Assembly (NCBI GenBank): GCA_964016985.1 | Contig: OZ024833.1 | Location: forward strand, 64,196,687 to 64,260,686 | Length of the DNA: 64,000 nt | DNA from: Anodontia alba | Taxonomy: Eukaryota; Mollusca; Bivalvia; Lucinida; Lucinidae | Direction: 5' to 3' | Shown: piece by piece, positions 11,575 to 22,190 of the stretch | How the letters are laid out: every line of letters begins with the position of its first letter | Position numbering within the stretch: the stretch's first letter is position 1 | Notes under the pieces: generated by a model | What the model was told of the DNA's origin: nothing | Database searches by the model: none | Seen by the model: only the letters and a program-made list of their open reading frames with translations | Program-made: the position numbers and the translations under genes

Positions 11575-11845
11575 ACCCTTAAAACGCCAAGAAAACCAAC
11601 TAATTAACCCTTAAAACGCCAAGAAAATCTGCATCTGAAAATGTCGTCTGTTTATGTCGTCTGTTGAATATTGTTGCAAACTTTTCAAACTTATTTTTGC
11701 ATACCGGCAAACAGTGTGGACCCAGATCAGACTACTCCTAACGGAGCAGTCTGATCTGGGTCCACACTGTTTGCAGAAATGACTTTTAAAATCACAAGTA
11801 GATGACAAAGCAGACGACAATTGTTGTGATTAGCAGTTTAAGGGT
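11575..11845. repeat. Nested hairpins: TCGTCTGCTG element holding a CAGTGTGGACC hairpin
   Basis: The outer arms TTAACCCTTAAAACGCCAAG and its complement enclose a perfect inner stem at 11706-11774 (GGACCCAGATCAGACTACTC). Confidence 0.6.
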
Positions 11846-12033
11846 TAAATATCTAAAGGTTAGTTTTAAATCTTCACCATTGAGAATCTGGAAAGTGAAG
11901 ATTAAACAAGTCTGCACTAACTTGTTTTGTTTTTGCCCCGGATAATAAGCGCCCTAGTTCTGCACTGTTTCCTTGAAAGAAGAGTAAAAACGTTGAAAAA
12001 AAAAAGGTAATAGAATCCTAAAAAATTAAAGCG

Positions 12034-12035
<2 letters not shown>

Positions 12036-12082
<47 letters not shown>

Positions 12083-12106
12083 AATGCTACTATATTTATT
12101 ATCATA

Positions 12107-12171
<65 letters not shown>
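12036..12171 (+). repeat. Two (ATT)n microsatellites
   Basis: Pure ATT runs at 12036-12080 and 12108-12171 with a short non-repeat spacer. Confidence 0.95.
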
Positions 12172-12172
<1 letters not shown>

Positions 12173-12367
12173 CCATCGGTCGCAGTTTTATGGCATAAAC
12201 GGTAATAATGTGAGTTGTGTTAAACTCATTATCATTTCCTGTGACCTTCCAAAACCATAACAGTCCCAAACACCTTGTGGGTGCCCAGATCAGCCTGCGT
12301 AGTCAAGCAATCTGATTAGGGTCATCGCTATTTAATTATTTTCTGTTCAACAGTGATCAAACGATTC

Positions 12368-12738
12368 TTTAAATGCTCCATATTCCTCAAAACTAGACAC
12401 TTTTTTATTCCAACAAAGGTTTAATAAATTGATATATGGTATTAATACGATGATACATGTAAAATGTGGCGTCTGATAGCCTATAAATTTTCAGTTAGTA
12501 TCTTGTCCTTGAAATGAAATGATTTTTATCGTATCTCTGAATTTATGTTAGCAACATTAAATCAGATAGACGATAAAAAGAAAATCATTTCGTTTTCGAT
12601 CCAGTTCAAGAACGAGACACTAACTGAAATTTTACAGTATGTCAGATGCCACATTCTCGTATTTATTCCATATATCAATTTATTAAACCTATCTTGGACA
12701 ATAAAATGTCTGTTTCTGAGGAATGTGGAGCCTTTAAG
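12368..12738. mobile_element. TTTAAAGGCTCCATATTCCTC MITE, copy a
   Basis: ~370 bp with long inverted arms (AAAGGTTTAATAAATTGATA / its complement). Relatives 25491-25856, 43332-43682 and a half copy 59145-59300. Confidence 0.7.
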
Positions 12739-12812
12739 TTTGTATTGAAGAACCTGCTTGGACTGTGCGGATGCGCAAGATGACCTGGGATTTAAATGTC
12801 CTTGTACAATGA

Positions 12813-13173
12813 ATCCCCTTTATACCGACTCTCGATACAACGACAAAATTTGTAACAATGACAATTTGACTGTCACGAAGCCATCGCTCAGAAGGTGACA
12901 GTCAATGAGAAATTATGCACGAATGTTGCGTTAAAACGTCAAGCAACATATGGTTTGGATATTTGTTGGAATCGCCTCAGTGAGGCGATTCTAACCAAAT
13001 ACCCAAAACATAAGGCTATATAGGGAAATAAGAATAAATCAAGGTCTTTCTTACATATCATTCTATCCATTAAGGATTTTTTCCAACAGAAAATTCATTT
13101 ATTCATTTTAATGTGAATATCTTTGGGACCAAATGCTGTCGTTGTATCGTTGTAATGTGGTTTCACTGTACAT
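12813..13173. mobile_element. MITE with TACARTGAA ... ACAACGACAAA ends
   Basis: Left GATACAACGACAAAATTTG and right GCTGTCGTTGTATCGTTGTA are inverted repeats with outer TACAGTGAA-like tips. The centre holds a GAATCGCCTCAGTGAGGCGATTC hairpin. Tips resemble Tc1/pogo-type ends. Confidence 0.5.
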
Positions 13174-13194
13174 GTAAGACATCTCCATCATTCC

Positions 13195-13240
13195 TTCCCT
13201 CCCCCCCCCCCCCCACCCCCCCCCCCCCCCCCTCCTCCTC
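13195..13240 (+). repeat. Poly-C/CCT tract
   Basis: About 40 bases nearly all C, likely length-variable and prone to assembly error. Confidence 0.9.
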
Positions 13241-13656
13241 CACAAGACATATTCTTGGCGCTACCCAGAAAAAAAATGCTTACACAGTAGGCGTGCAATG
13301 CGAAACATTGTATTTGGGCAATGCGGACAGCAGGGGCCCAGATCAGCCTGTTCATTTGTATTATCTGATCAGAGCCTTCGCTGTCCGCTTATAAACTCTT
13401 TAGATACCGCGGAATATACATCAATGAGGATCAAACACGCAGCGCATGCGTAGTTCCTATTTACAAAAAAAAAAAAAAAAAAATGAGTTCAAAATTAACG
13501 ACACGTCGGCATCAAATTTAACCCTTAGACAGGCCCTCAGTCTCCAATACATGTAGTTAATCAATCATTTCGAAATTGCTTTCTTAACTGCGTCAATATA
13601 TCATTTCGAAATTGCTTCTGAGTGTTTTTATTTTTGTGCTCAAAGTTTGCTTTTCT

Positions 13657-13763
13657 CCCAGTCAGCATTCTACGTAAATCTATATCGCGCCGTCATCGGC
13701 CCGTCAGGGTAGCTGACGGGCCGATGACGGACCGATGTAGATTTACGTAGAATGCTAGCTGGG
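13657..13763. mobile_element. CCCAGCTAGCATTCT palindrome, copy a
   Basis: A 107-bp near-perfect palindrome (ATTCTACGTAAATCTATATC arm, CGTCATCGGCCCGTCAG inner stem). Copies at 29530-29641, 41334-41435 and 58105-58211. In copy 1 intron 5. Confidence 0.8.
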
Positions 13764-13916
13764 CTGTCCCTATGTCATTCCTAATTGCCCATAATCGAAA
13801 GTGTCAATAAGCCATTTCGAAATTGCTTCTGAATGTTTTTATTTTTGGCAATATAAGTATAAATGATGGGCCAAACTTTAAGCGCATGTGGGATAAATAT
13901 GGTTATCTTGTTTCAG

Positions 13917-14020
13917 GTGCTAGGGGCACTTCAAGAGCGCGTTCAAGGGGAGATAAGTAATGCAATACAACATGGAATCAGACAACTTAGAGAAATTGGA
14001 AAGTCTATGAACTTTACAGA
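13917..14020 (+). CDS. Copy 1 exon 6
   Basis: Acceptor TTGTTTCAG, donor GTAAGTC. It encodes VLGALQERVQGEISNAIQHG and then IRQLREIGKSMNFT, continuing the helix of exon 5; the trailing GA is completed by C of exon 7 to Asp. About 120 bp of upstream intron is also conserved with copy 2 (42395-42528). Confidence 0.8.
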
Positions 14021-14059
14021 GTAAGTCACGTGACAATTTTTATTTGCTTGTGGAACTTG

Positions 14060-14200
14060 GATACTTTCAAGGGAGGTAAATCTGTCCAAATGGTTTTGTT
14101 TCCCTTCTGAAAGGGGATCTACTCTAAATAGATAGAACTTGCTCCCCTTGGGGAACTTAACGTAAACAGGAAATCACAGAATTTGTCTCCCTTATAAAAA
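14060..14200. mobile_element. AAGGGAGACAAnTTnTGT element (TCTACTCTAAA core)
   Basis: AAGGGAGGTAAATCTGTC ... TTTGTCTCCCTTATAAAAAT ends with CTTGCTCCCCTTGGGGA centre. Others: 16840-17060, 18150-18400, 22790-22960, 29440-29530, 42690-42890, 47995-48105, 52230-52350 and 62540-62660. The 42690 copy is at the same place after exon 6 of copy 2. Confidence 0.55.
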
Positions 14201-14612
14201 TTGAAAAAATAAATAAGCTAGCAGTTGTATCCATTTCCCTTGAAAATTGTTTAAACTAGCAAAGATTCCTTGCAACATATTTGGCATAGAATCTGTAACG
14301 CATATCACATCCGCTATAAATTCTATGAAAAATTTCCAATTAACTTTACCTAAAACCATATATGTGAAGAAAACATGGCGGAGCCTGGATAGCGCATGAG
14401 TATGTCTCGACTCTAGCTTATCACCGCTGCAGCCCTACTTCAATACCCGGTATACCACAGTTTATACTACGACCAGACTTCGCAGAACGCGGCGTCTGAT
14501 AAGAGTCTGCAATATTTGCCAGATGTCCAGCATTTTTAAAGACACCAACATGCAGCAAGATAAGTATACCTATTTAAATTTATGGCTAGGATGCAAAGAA
14601 GCTGAAAAACAT

Positions 14613-14800
14613 AACGAAAACACGCCTATTTAAATATATTGAAATTTTTACAACCAAAAAGGAAATTTTTCAAATAAAAAATTCTGATATTTTTCATATG
14701 CCTGCTCAAAGCATAAATTGTGGGTACTCGTTAGAACCGCCTTGACAAGGCGGTTCTAACGAGTACCCACAATGTATGTTTTTGAACAGAAATTGTTGTA
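14613..14800. mobile_element. TTACGAAAACACGCC hairpin MITE, copy d (truncated)
   Basis: Left arm and stem are present; the right arm is cut where the tRNA-like dimer begins. Confidence 0.6.
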
Positions 14801-14806
14801 TCCCTT

Positions 14807-15343
14807 CTTACGACATGAAAGCCGTAACGAAGGAATGAAGCATAGCTGAAAAAATATTCCGCCTTTCGTGGGAATCGAACCCGGTCCTCCAGGTTAAAAA
14901 TCCAATGCTCTAACCACTGAGCCAAAGAGTCTACTCCCTGACCCTGACGCAGTTGTCAGAGATTGAATATATACTAGAAGCTATGCGTAATCTGCCAAGG
15001 CAGATAATCGAAGGAAGGAGTGCTCGGTCGTAACATTCCCCCATTTCAAGGAAGTCATCATTTATGATGACTTGAAGCCATTTTCGGCGTATAAAGTCCA
15101 ATCCCGGACGAGCCCCCATCTTACGACATGAAAGTCGTAACAAAGGAATGAAGCATAGCTGAAAAAATTTCTCACGTCTGCCGTGGGAATCGAACCCGGT
15201 CCTCCCGGTTAAAAATCCAATGCTCTAACCACTGAGCCAAAGAGTCGACTCTCTGACGCAGTTGTCAGAGATTGAATATATACTAGAAGCTATGCGTAAT
15301 CTGCCAAGGCAGATAATCGAAGGAAGGAGTGCTCGGTCGTAAC
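14807..15343 (-). mobile_element. tRNA-like SINE dimer
   Basis: Two direct copies (14807-15118 and 15120-15343). On the minus strand each has TTTGGCTCAGTGGTTAGAGC (A box) and CCGGGTTCGATTCCCACG (B box), in tRNA-like arrangement. The first lacks nothing obvious; the second lacks the distal ~85 bp. No acceptor-stem pairing was found, so these are not called tRNA genes. Confidence 0.55.
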
Positions 15344-15424
15344 ACCCTTAACATCCTGTAATTCAAGCAAACACTGAATACCCTGATCTGACGCCAAGTT
15401 CTGTAGCCTCTGATCTTGGTCTGC

Positions 15425-16345
15425 ATTGTTTGTCTATATCCCAGTCCAGGAATGGGAACTCGACTGGAATATGGAGTTTAATCCAGGTAAGTGCCAGGTC
15501 ATTCGAGTAACAAGAGCAAGAATGCCTATCCCAACCCAGTATACCCTACATGGATAAACACTTGAGGTTGTACCCTCTGCCAGATACCTGGGTGTGGACA
15601 TTGCTAGTGACCTGTCCTGGAAGCCCCATATAGCAAGAATTACAAACAGTGCCAACAAATCCCTTGGTTTCCTACGAAGGAACCTTAAGGCCAAAAGCTC
15701 CGAACTTAGGGAGATAGCTTATAAAGCTATTGTTCGCCCCTAGCTGGAATATGCTGCACCAGTCTGGGACCCTTATATCCAGGAAGATATCCAGAGGATC
15801 GAGATGGTCCAGAGTCGGGCGGCTCGATGTGTCTTGAGTGATTACTCTCCCTACTCTAGTGTTTTAGGCATGCTGGGAAGACTGGGCTGGCGCACTCTCG
15901 AACAACGGCGTGCTGACTCACGACTTGGCCTTTTCTACAAGATAGTCCATGGTCATCCCCTTCAATCGTTACTCTCGGACAACCCACTCATTGGCATTCA
16001 GGCAACTATAGGCAAGAACTGATTATTACAAATACTCATTCTTCCCATTGACAGTGGTACAGTGGAACAATCTTTCGGACAGCACTGCGACCCTGACGAA
16101 TCCTGACAGCTTCAAACTGGCTGTCAGTCAGGAGTACCACTACAGACCATAAATCTAAACACCACTGTTTTTATCCTCACTTTTTCTTGTTTCTACTGTA
16201 TAATACACTAACACTATGCACTCTTATTCTTTTCTCACTGTCTGCTTTGTTTTTAATTCTTTACTTTTATCGCATGTTGCGGGGAACCCGACACTCAATA
16301 CTCAATTGAGGGTGTTGTCGTATGAAGAGATAGAGATAGATAGGT
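15425..16345 (+). pseudogene. LINE reverse-transcriptase 3' fragment (CR1/L2/Jockey-like)
   Basis: The + strand translation keeps blocks typical of the region after the RT catalytic core: NPGKCQVI, ARYLGVDIASDLSWKPHI, SLGFLRRNLK, AYKAIVRP, LEYAAPVWDPY and RIEMVQSRAARCVL, then RLGWRTLEQRRADSRLGLFY KI. Two in-frame stops (after TLHG and after VRP) and a frameshift near 16000 show decay. The 3' end has a GATAGA-type tail near 16320-16345. 5' truncated, dead. In copy 1 intron 7 or its upstream part (intron 6). Confidence 0.8.
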
Positions 16346-16349
16346 TTTA

Positions 16350-16545
16350 TAAATAACCCTCTAAACACGGCATTCTGACGTCACAGCGACAAGAATAACG
16401 CGGCTAAAAATAACCGTTACCTGGATTTCGTACAAACGCGCGGTTTGATTTCATTGGTTAATGATAACCACATGGACTGCAACCTTAAGTATGTTTTGAT
16501 GCATGTATACTACGGCGCGATTGCAAACAAACTACCCAAAAAATC
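16350..16545. repeat. Unclassified repeat, related to 23980-24195
   Basis: Shared words TGACGTCACAGCGACAAGAA, TTTCGTACAAACGCGCG and AACTACCTTAAG; also partly present inverted at 385-460. No ORF. Confidence 0.45.
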
Positions 16546-16628
16546 TTATTATCTTTGGTTGAAACATATACTGATATGTTTAAGCGGTATGGATTTCACA
16601 CATTTGTCTTAAAGAAATTTCATTTGTT

Positions 16629-16697
16629 TAACACTTTATTTAATGTCTTCTAGCACTTTATTTCATGTCTATTAGCACTTTATTTCATTTATTTTAG
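16629..16697 (+). repeat. Triplicated intron end before copy 1 exon 7
   Basis: Three ~22-bp units, each ending in TAG followed by CACTTT or CACTGT: candidate acceptors at 16653, 16675 and 16697. Copy 2 has one. Confidence 0.7.
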
Positions 16698-16791
16698 CAC
16701 TGTGATGGAATGCCTAGAAACTATTGACACAAAGACGATAGCCAGTGAGATTTATTACCAACTCTGCGTCGTTTATTTCTTTCCGGATATT
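16698..16791 (+). CDS. Copy 1 exon 7
   Basis: It encodes TVMECLETIDTKTIASEIYY then QLCVVYFFPDI, with donor GTAAGT. The same 94-nt exon is in copy 2 (FFPKI end). The acceptor lies at the end of a three-fold tandem repeat of the intron end, so the choice of acceptor rests on homology: copy 2 has a single acceptor at the equivalent position. Confidence 0.8.
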
Positions 16792-17240
16792 GTAAGTTAT
16801 ATGAGGACCGTTCCAGAAGTTCGTGGCATTCCTTTATTCTGTTTATGAATAATACTGTGTAGATTTTTCGGCATTTTTACAAGGGAGACTACTTTTGTGA
16901 CTCACTATTTCGCTGCACATCATTTCCAGTCTGAAAAGGAGTCCGTTCAAAAAGGAAAAAATATGCTCTCACGCGGCGCAAATTCATTCCTTTAAGAATA
17001 GATCCCTTTTCAGAAGGGATGCAAATAATTTTGACAGATATGCCTCCAATGAAACTGTATCAGTTCCCCTTAAACACAACTGTCAGAGATACAGTCATGA
17101 AGTAACGGGAAAGTCTGGGTAATTCTGGAACGCCCCTTTTATGCACACGTTCCTCGTCAATGACAAAAATGAGAACAAATATGCTCAAATGAAACGCATT
17201 TTCAACGTTTCAGCAGCTACGGTATGTAATGCCGAAGTAA

Positions 17241-17307
17241 GTTATATTGGATGTGTTAATACCAGTGCAAATGCTGTTATATTGGATGTGTTAATACCAG
17301 TTTAAAT
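17241..17307 (+). repeat. Tandem duplication, ~33 bp x2
   Basis: TTATATTGGATGTGTTAATA CCAG repeated twice. Confidence 0.8.
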
Positions 17308-17410
17308 GCAATAGTAATGACTATGTAAAGTAAAAGGTGAAATTCCTTGAAAGTGCTAAGCGGCCGAAAAGTTGGAAATGATGTAATGTTAAGGTGAAAC
17401 AAATTTGTTA

Positions 17411-18033
17411 CGAGGGGCGTTCATTTAATTGTGTCACTAATGGCCCACCATACCGCGTAGCTGTAAGGAGCAAGGGGAAACTGCGGTGGTTTCACAGGGC
17501 AGTGATTTTCTCTAATAGGATGAAATTTCGGTCTAATCCGTTCAGTCTTTCAAAAGTTATTGAAAGTTCAAGTTGGTTCAGTCATATACACTCAAAAGTA
17601 AAGGCACACTATGAAAAACTTAGATCTGCAACCAGTTTAAGAGGTCTGTGTCTTATCCATGACAACGCTCCTGCTCACAAGTGTGATCTTGTCCAAGATT
17701 TCTTGAAAGAGGACACGGTAGTTCATCTCTTACATCCATCTTATTCGCCAGTCCTTAGTCAATGCGACTTTTTCCTGTTTCTTTTACTAAAGAAAACCCT
17801 TTCTGATCGTCGTTATGAATCCCGAAGTGCACTTGGTAGTACAATTTACCAGTGTCTTCAGGGTATACCTAAAAAGGCCTACTTCTCTGCCTTTACAGAA
17901 TGGATTTCGAGACTTGATAAGCGTGTTTCCCTCAAGGAAGAATACTTCGAAGAGTTGAAGTAAACGAAATGTGAATGGGATTAATAACGCGCCCTGTAGA
18001 TCCCCAATTACAACATTAAATGAACGCCCCTCG
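17411..18033 (+). mobile_element. Internally deleted mariner element
   Basis: A 623-bp element flanked by TA (17409-17410 and 18034-18035) with perfect 19-bp terminal inverted repeats CGAGGGGCGTTCATTTAAT. Typical mariners are ~1.3 kb, so about half is gone. TIRs and retained protein place it firmly in Tc1/mariner. Confidence 0.9.
17440..17963 (+). pseudogene. Mariner transposase C-terminal fragment
   Basis: The open frame keeps LRGLCLIHDNAPAH with the second catalytic Asp, LHPSYSPVLSQCDFFLF with the third (DDD-type spacing) and the RRYESRSALG / IPKKAYFSAF tail, ending naturally at EYFEELK and TAA. The N-terminal DNA-binding part and the first catalytic Asp are missing. The usual SPDL reads SPVL. 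Non-functional as a transposase, yet without stops. Confidence 0.85.
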
Positions 18034-18149
18034 TAATTGAATATTGTGTAAGAATATACTAAATAGTGTATTGCAACCTCTCAACACAGAACCACTTAGT
18101 AATCATAAGTTTGGCTGTTTGTAGGATGGAAATTATATATTAAGAGAAA

Positions 18150-18400
18150 GTGATACAGTTTCAAGGGAAACACCTATATCAAATTGTTTTGTATCCCTTC
18201 CGAAAAGGATTCTGTTCTAAAAGGAAAGAATTTGCTGCCCATGGGAACACATTCTTTCCTTTTAGAATAGACATTTTTTCAGAATGGGCTCAGTGGCAGG
18301 AGAGCAACCTGGAAGTCACAAAAATATCTCCCTTGCAAAATGACGGACACTCTATTGTGCTTTCAACATCTTTCAGAAAGTCGTTTTTTGCTTGGCGCTT
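18150..18400. mobile_element. AAGGGAGACAA-type hairpin element
   Basis: CAAGGGAAACACC ... ATCTCCCTTGCAAAATG ends; central stem GAAAGAATTTGCTGCCCATG / CATTCTTTCCTTTTAGAA. Same family as 14060-14200. Confidence 0.55.
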
Positions 18401-18419
18401 TACACAGAATAAGTAAATT

Positions 18420-18985
18420 TGCAAAATTTGTTATGATTTAATGCAAAACTATTTATCGTAACTATCTGTCCAGAAAAAAATTCATTCTAGTCACTGAGTT
18501 TAAAAAAAAACATCAACAAATATTTTCACTTTTTCCCATAGTAGAAAAGAATGCAAATTATGCAGAAATCTATAGGGTAGGTAACTTAGAGGCAGATTTC
18601 CAACAAGTTCCGATAGTTAATTTTTCTGAAACTTTCACAATATGTTGTAAAACATCAATAATTTAAATTCAACAAAAAAAGAAAAAGAAACAAAAATATT
18701 TTCTTAGACAAAAAATCACTTTACTTTAGAAAATGCATATGTCAGACCAATTTTTGGCTGTAAATTTAATTTTACTGTAAATATTTGAGAACAAAACACA
18801 GGATCAGAAAAGACCAATAAATGGTTTCTGGTAAGATATGGTCAATCAGAACAAAATATTTCCATTTCAAATAAAACGCCAAAACAACTTTCCGAGAGAT
18901 GTCGAAAGGACAGTAGCAAGTTTATCCAGTCCAACTAAAAGCTATTTAGGGGATCTAAAACAATGGCTGTTATAAGGAGTCCCAA
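18420..18985. other. AT-rich intron stretch, nothing recognised
   Basis: Copy 1 intron 7 (F-G) sequence, about 70 percent A+T by eye, with no ORF, hairpin or known repeat that I can support. Confidence 0.5.
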
Positions 18986-19706
18986 TCAGCAGGCACACAA
19001 TGTTGAAACAACGTAGATTTAACGTAGATTCAACGTCAATAAGTTGAATAAACGTTGACTAGACGTTGTTTCAATATTTTGTGTCCGCTGGGGTACGTCG
19101 GCTCTAATTAAGAGTTGACATTTAGATAAAGTTCCACTGTATAATTTACGTAGGCTATAAAACACGCTGCTGCTGAATCCTTCAAAGTTATTATTATCGT
19201 TCATTTTTTAAGGCTTTATCAGTTTTTGACGTTTATTTATAGTTTGTGTCATCATTAGTTTTAAACCGGCCCAAACTGGACTTATGTATTTTGAAACATA
19301 AATGAATCTTTAATGAGTTCTTCATGTTTTGGTCTGTGGTGAAAGAAAGCAAAATGTAGTTTCGAAAATTACATACTTGTTGTTGTTGCTGCTGTTGATG
19401 TATTGCTCTGCTGAAATTTATCCACTATAATTACTGGACCGTCCCATTTGAACGAAAGAAGGGCCCACTGATGCCTTACTTTACTATATTATTTAATACT
19501 ATTGTCCCTATTTGAAGTGCACAGTCGAAAGTGACTAACATTCTACCATACTGAAATTTCAGGCAAAAATTCGGACTGACCTCGACCCGTCACAAAATTT
19601 GTCCGGTATGTGTACCAAGCAAGTCACGAGACAAGGTCTGTTGAATATCACTGCACGACACGACTTTGAAACTAGGTGCCCAAAGTAAAACGTTGCAAGC
19701 AAATTA

Positions 19707-20028
19707 CAGTGGACTTTCGTTATCTCGACCTCGCTTATCTCGAATAACCGCTTATCTCGAAGTGAAAATCTGGTCCCTGTTTTAACATTTAAATCTAACA
19801 ACAGGTAACAAAATATTGTGGAAAAGAGGATACATTGCTCTTATTTCTCCTCCTTTCCACAATATTTTCATTATATCTCTATTTTCAGGAGCCAAATTAC
19901 ATATTCATTTGTTAAATGTGGTTGTTCGATTTATTTTCCTCAGTTCCTCTAATCTGATATGTCATAGTATGGATATCTCGAAGTGTTTCATAGAATCCCT
20001 TGGAATTCGAGATAACGGGAGTCGACTG
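19707..20028. mobile_element. CAGTSGACTCTCGTTATCTCGA MITE, copy a
   Basis: ~320 bp, ends CAGTGGACTTTCGTTATCTC and GATAACGGGAGTCGACTG, inverted and next to TA. The sub-palindrome around TTGTGGAAAAGAGGA is typical of the family. Ends look like Tigger/pogo-type Tc1/mariner relatives. Confidence 0.65.
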
Positions 20029-20304
20029 TCTTATACTTTTTTTTTCTGAGACAGTAGCACTGTTTGTGGAAAAAGAAAATAAATGCAAATGTATACAATA
20101 AAAAATAAAAAGTTTATTGGATTTGTGTGCAGATACTTTTTGTGGGACTCTTTGTTTTGGCGGAAACCGACCCGCAAGTTCGTCGGTTTTGCCAAAAACA
20201 ATGAGTCGCCGCAAAAAAAAAATAAATAAATAAATAGAAAATAAAAAAAAATCTCCATACAAACCAATAATCTGTAAGTACTTAATCTCAGCGTCGGGCA
20301 GACC

Positions 20305-20382
20305 GGCCAGTGAAAACAATATAGACTCAGATCAGACGACGCAGAACGCGGCGTCTGATCAGGATCTTCACTGTTTACCACT
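20305..20382. repeat. CAGTGTAGACC hairpin family copy
   Basis: AGACTCAGATCAGACGACGC AGAACGCGGCGTCTGATC, a strong stem-loop. Confidence 0.65.
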
Positions 20383-20406
20383 CACTCAACAATTTTCAAC
20401 AGGTAG

Positions 20407-20672
20407 CATCACGAAAACATACCTATATAATTTTAACCTTTTATGTAGTAAAACTGGGGTTTACAAGGGTATACATTATTTTTTTCTTATATCTGCTCAA
20501 AAACATCGATTGTGGGTACTCGTTAGAACCGCCACGCTGTGGCGGTTCTAACAAGTACCCACAATCTATGTTTTGAGTAGAAATATGAAAACTACCAGAA
20601 TTTTTCATCTTAAAGTTTTCAATTTTTGGTGGTAAATTCTCAATATATTTGAATGGGCGTGTTTTCGTAATG
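20407..20672. mobile_element. TTACGAAAACACGCC hairpin MITE, copy e
   Basis: Full length; central stem GAACCGCCACGCTGTGGCGGTTC. Confidence 0.75.
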
Positions 20673-20770
20673 GTAAATCAGACAGGTTTAAATTTTAGAG
20701 GCAGGGTAAGGAGCCACGATGTCCAGTATTTCTAGCGTGAATAAGGCATTTTTCCATATAGGAAAAAGTA

Positions 20771-21108
20771 CAGTCGACTCTCGTTATCTCGAAGTCCAAG
20801 GGACTCTCTGAATTACTTCGAGATATCCGTACCTCGACATATCAGATTTGCAGAATTGAGTAAAGAAAAAAAAAATAGATCGAACAACCTCATTTCACAA
20901 ATTAATGTGTAATTTGACTCCTGAAGATAGAGATATATTGAAAATATTGTGGAAAAGAGGAGAAATTGCTCCTCAGGAGTAATTTCTCCTCTTTTCCACA
21001 ATAATTTGTTTTCTGTTGTTAGATTTTCATGTTTAAAGGGACCGGATTTTCACTTCGAGATAAGTGGTTATTCGAGATAAGCGAATTCGAGCTAACGACA
21101 GTCGACTG
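20771..21108. mobile_element. CAGTCGACTCTCGTTATCTCGA MITE, copy b
   Basis: Best preserved copy: 338 bp, flanked by TA on both sides (20769-20770, 21109-21110), TIRs CAGTCGACTCTCGTTATCTC / AGCTAACGACAGTCGACTG, with inner palindrome at about 20948-21002. Confidence 0.75.
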
Positions 21109-21221
21109 TATATCCTTTGTCCGGTCACCTGAAGCTTCTGGTTCCCAGCTGTATCATGTCAAATTGTAAATTGAAACCAGAATCGACACGACACCGGACA
21201 GTGTTATATTTATATCTATAT

Positions 21222-21459
21222 GAGCCAGCGCATGACAAAACCAACAAAATGGCGTGTGCGCCAAGCAAAGACTCAGATCAGCCTGAGCATCCGCCTAGCC
21301 CGATAAGAGTCGTCGCTGTCCGCACGAAGAAAGCTTGCGTCCTTAGCTACCCATTGAGCGCACTGAAAAGACTCTGATCAGACCGGGCGAATGCCCAGGC
21401 TGATGTGAGTCTTCGCTGGGCGCCCATGCCATTATGTTGGTTTTGTCGTGCGCTGGCTC
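21222..21459. mobile_element. GAGCCAGCGCATGACAAAACC MITE, copy a
   Basis: Left GAGCCAGCGCATGACAAAAC, right TTTGTCGTGCGCTGGCTC, with two inner CAGATCAG hairpins. Related copies at 46740-46964 and (decayed) 29150-29385. Ends 24 bp before exon 8 of copy 1. Confidence 0.75.
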
Positions 21460-21483
21460 AATTATCGCTTTGTTCTTAACCAG

Positions 21484-21610
21484 ACTAAAGAGATTGTCAC
21501 CATAGGAGCAGGGGATATAAAAGACATGCATGATATAAAAGCATTGAATGATGTCAGTCAAAGGACAGAGGATTACAGTTCCATTGACTTGTTTGACTCA
21601 GAACTTGATG
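21484..21610 (+). CDS. Copy 1 exon 8
   Basis: Acceptor TTCTTAACCAG, donor GTAAGC. It encodes [20 protein letters not shown] and a more acidic DLFDSELD end. 127 nt as in copy 2; phase 0 in, phase 1 out. A 238-bp MITE (21222-21459) ends only 24 bp upstream of this exon, so the polypyrimidine tract is all that is left of the original intron end. Confidence 0.8.
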
Positions 21611-21681
21611 GTAAGCATAAAGCAGACATTCAGAGACAAGATGTAAAAGGGCTGTGTTACAATACAACGATTGGTTGGAAG

Positions 21682-21792
<111 letters not shown>

Positions 21793-21876
21793 CGAAAGTA
21801 ACAAAATGCAACGGACCTAATTCCTAATTGCGGAGTTAACCGACTAAGTGCAGTAAAACATTTAAGGTAAAAACGT

Positions 21877-22190
21877 ATGTCATGTGACGCAAAATACCTT
21901 ATTTACGGAATTCAATGCAGTGGCTGCCAAGAAGACTTGGTTGCCAAGAATATTGGTAAGACGGGTGACACTCTCCGTCGCCGACTCACAGTCCACAGAC
22001 AACAAATTAGAGATGCTAGATCCAGAATGCTTTATGTCAGTGGCCATATTGAAAATTGTGCGAGAAATCAATCAGTAAAATTTAAAATACTACCACTTTA
22101 TAAAATGCAGAATGATAGTACTTCGGCAAGAAAACTAAAAGAAAACAATTTCATTGGTCTTTTTCAAGCCAAAATTGAACAGGCATATTT
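21877..22190 (+). pseudogene. Penelope-like element GIY-YIG endonuclease fragment
   Basis: The translation holds YLIYGIQCSGC, then NIGKTGDTLRRRLTVHRQQI RD, VSGHIENCA, FKILPLYKMQNDS and KLKENNFIGLF. This is the order of the GIY-YIG domain found at the C terminus of Penelope-like retroelements, including the Cys pair and the Arg/His of the RxxxxxxH segment. The usual YIG reads NIG, which would harm the active site. No reverse transcriptase is found upstream, so it is a 5'-truncated copy. The reading frame stays open to 22392, but beyond about residue 105 it looks non-coding. Confidence 0.75.
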
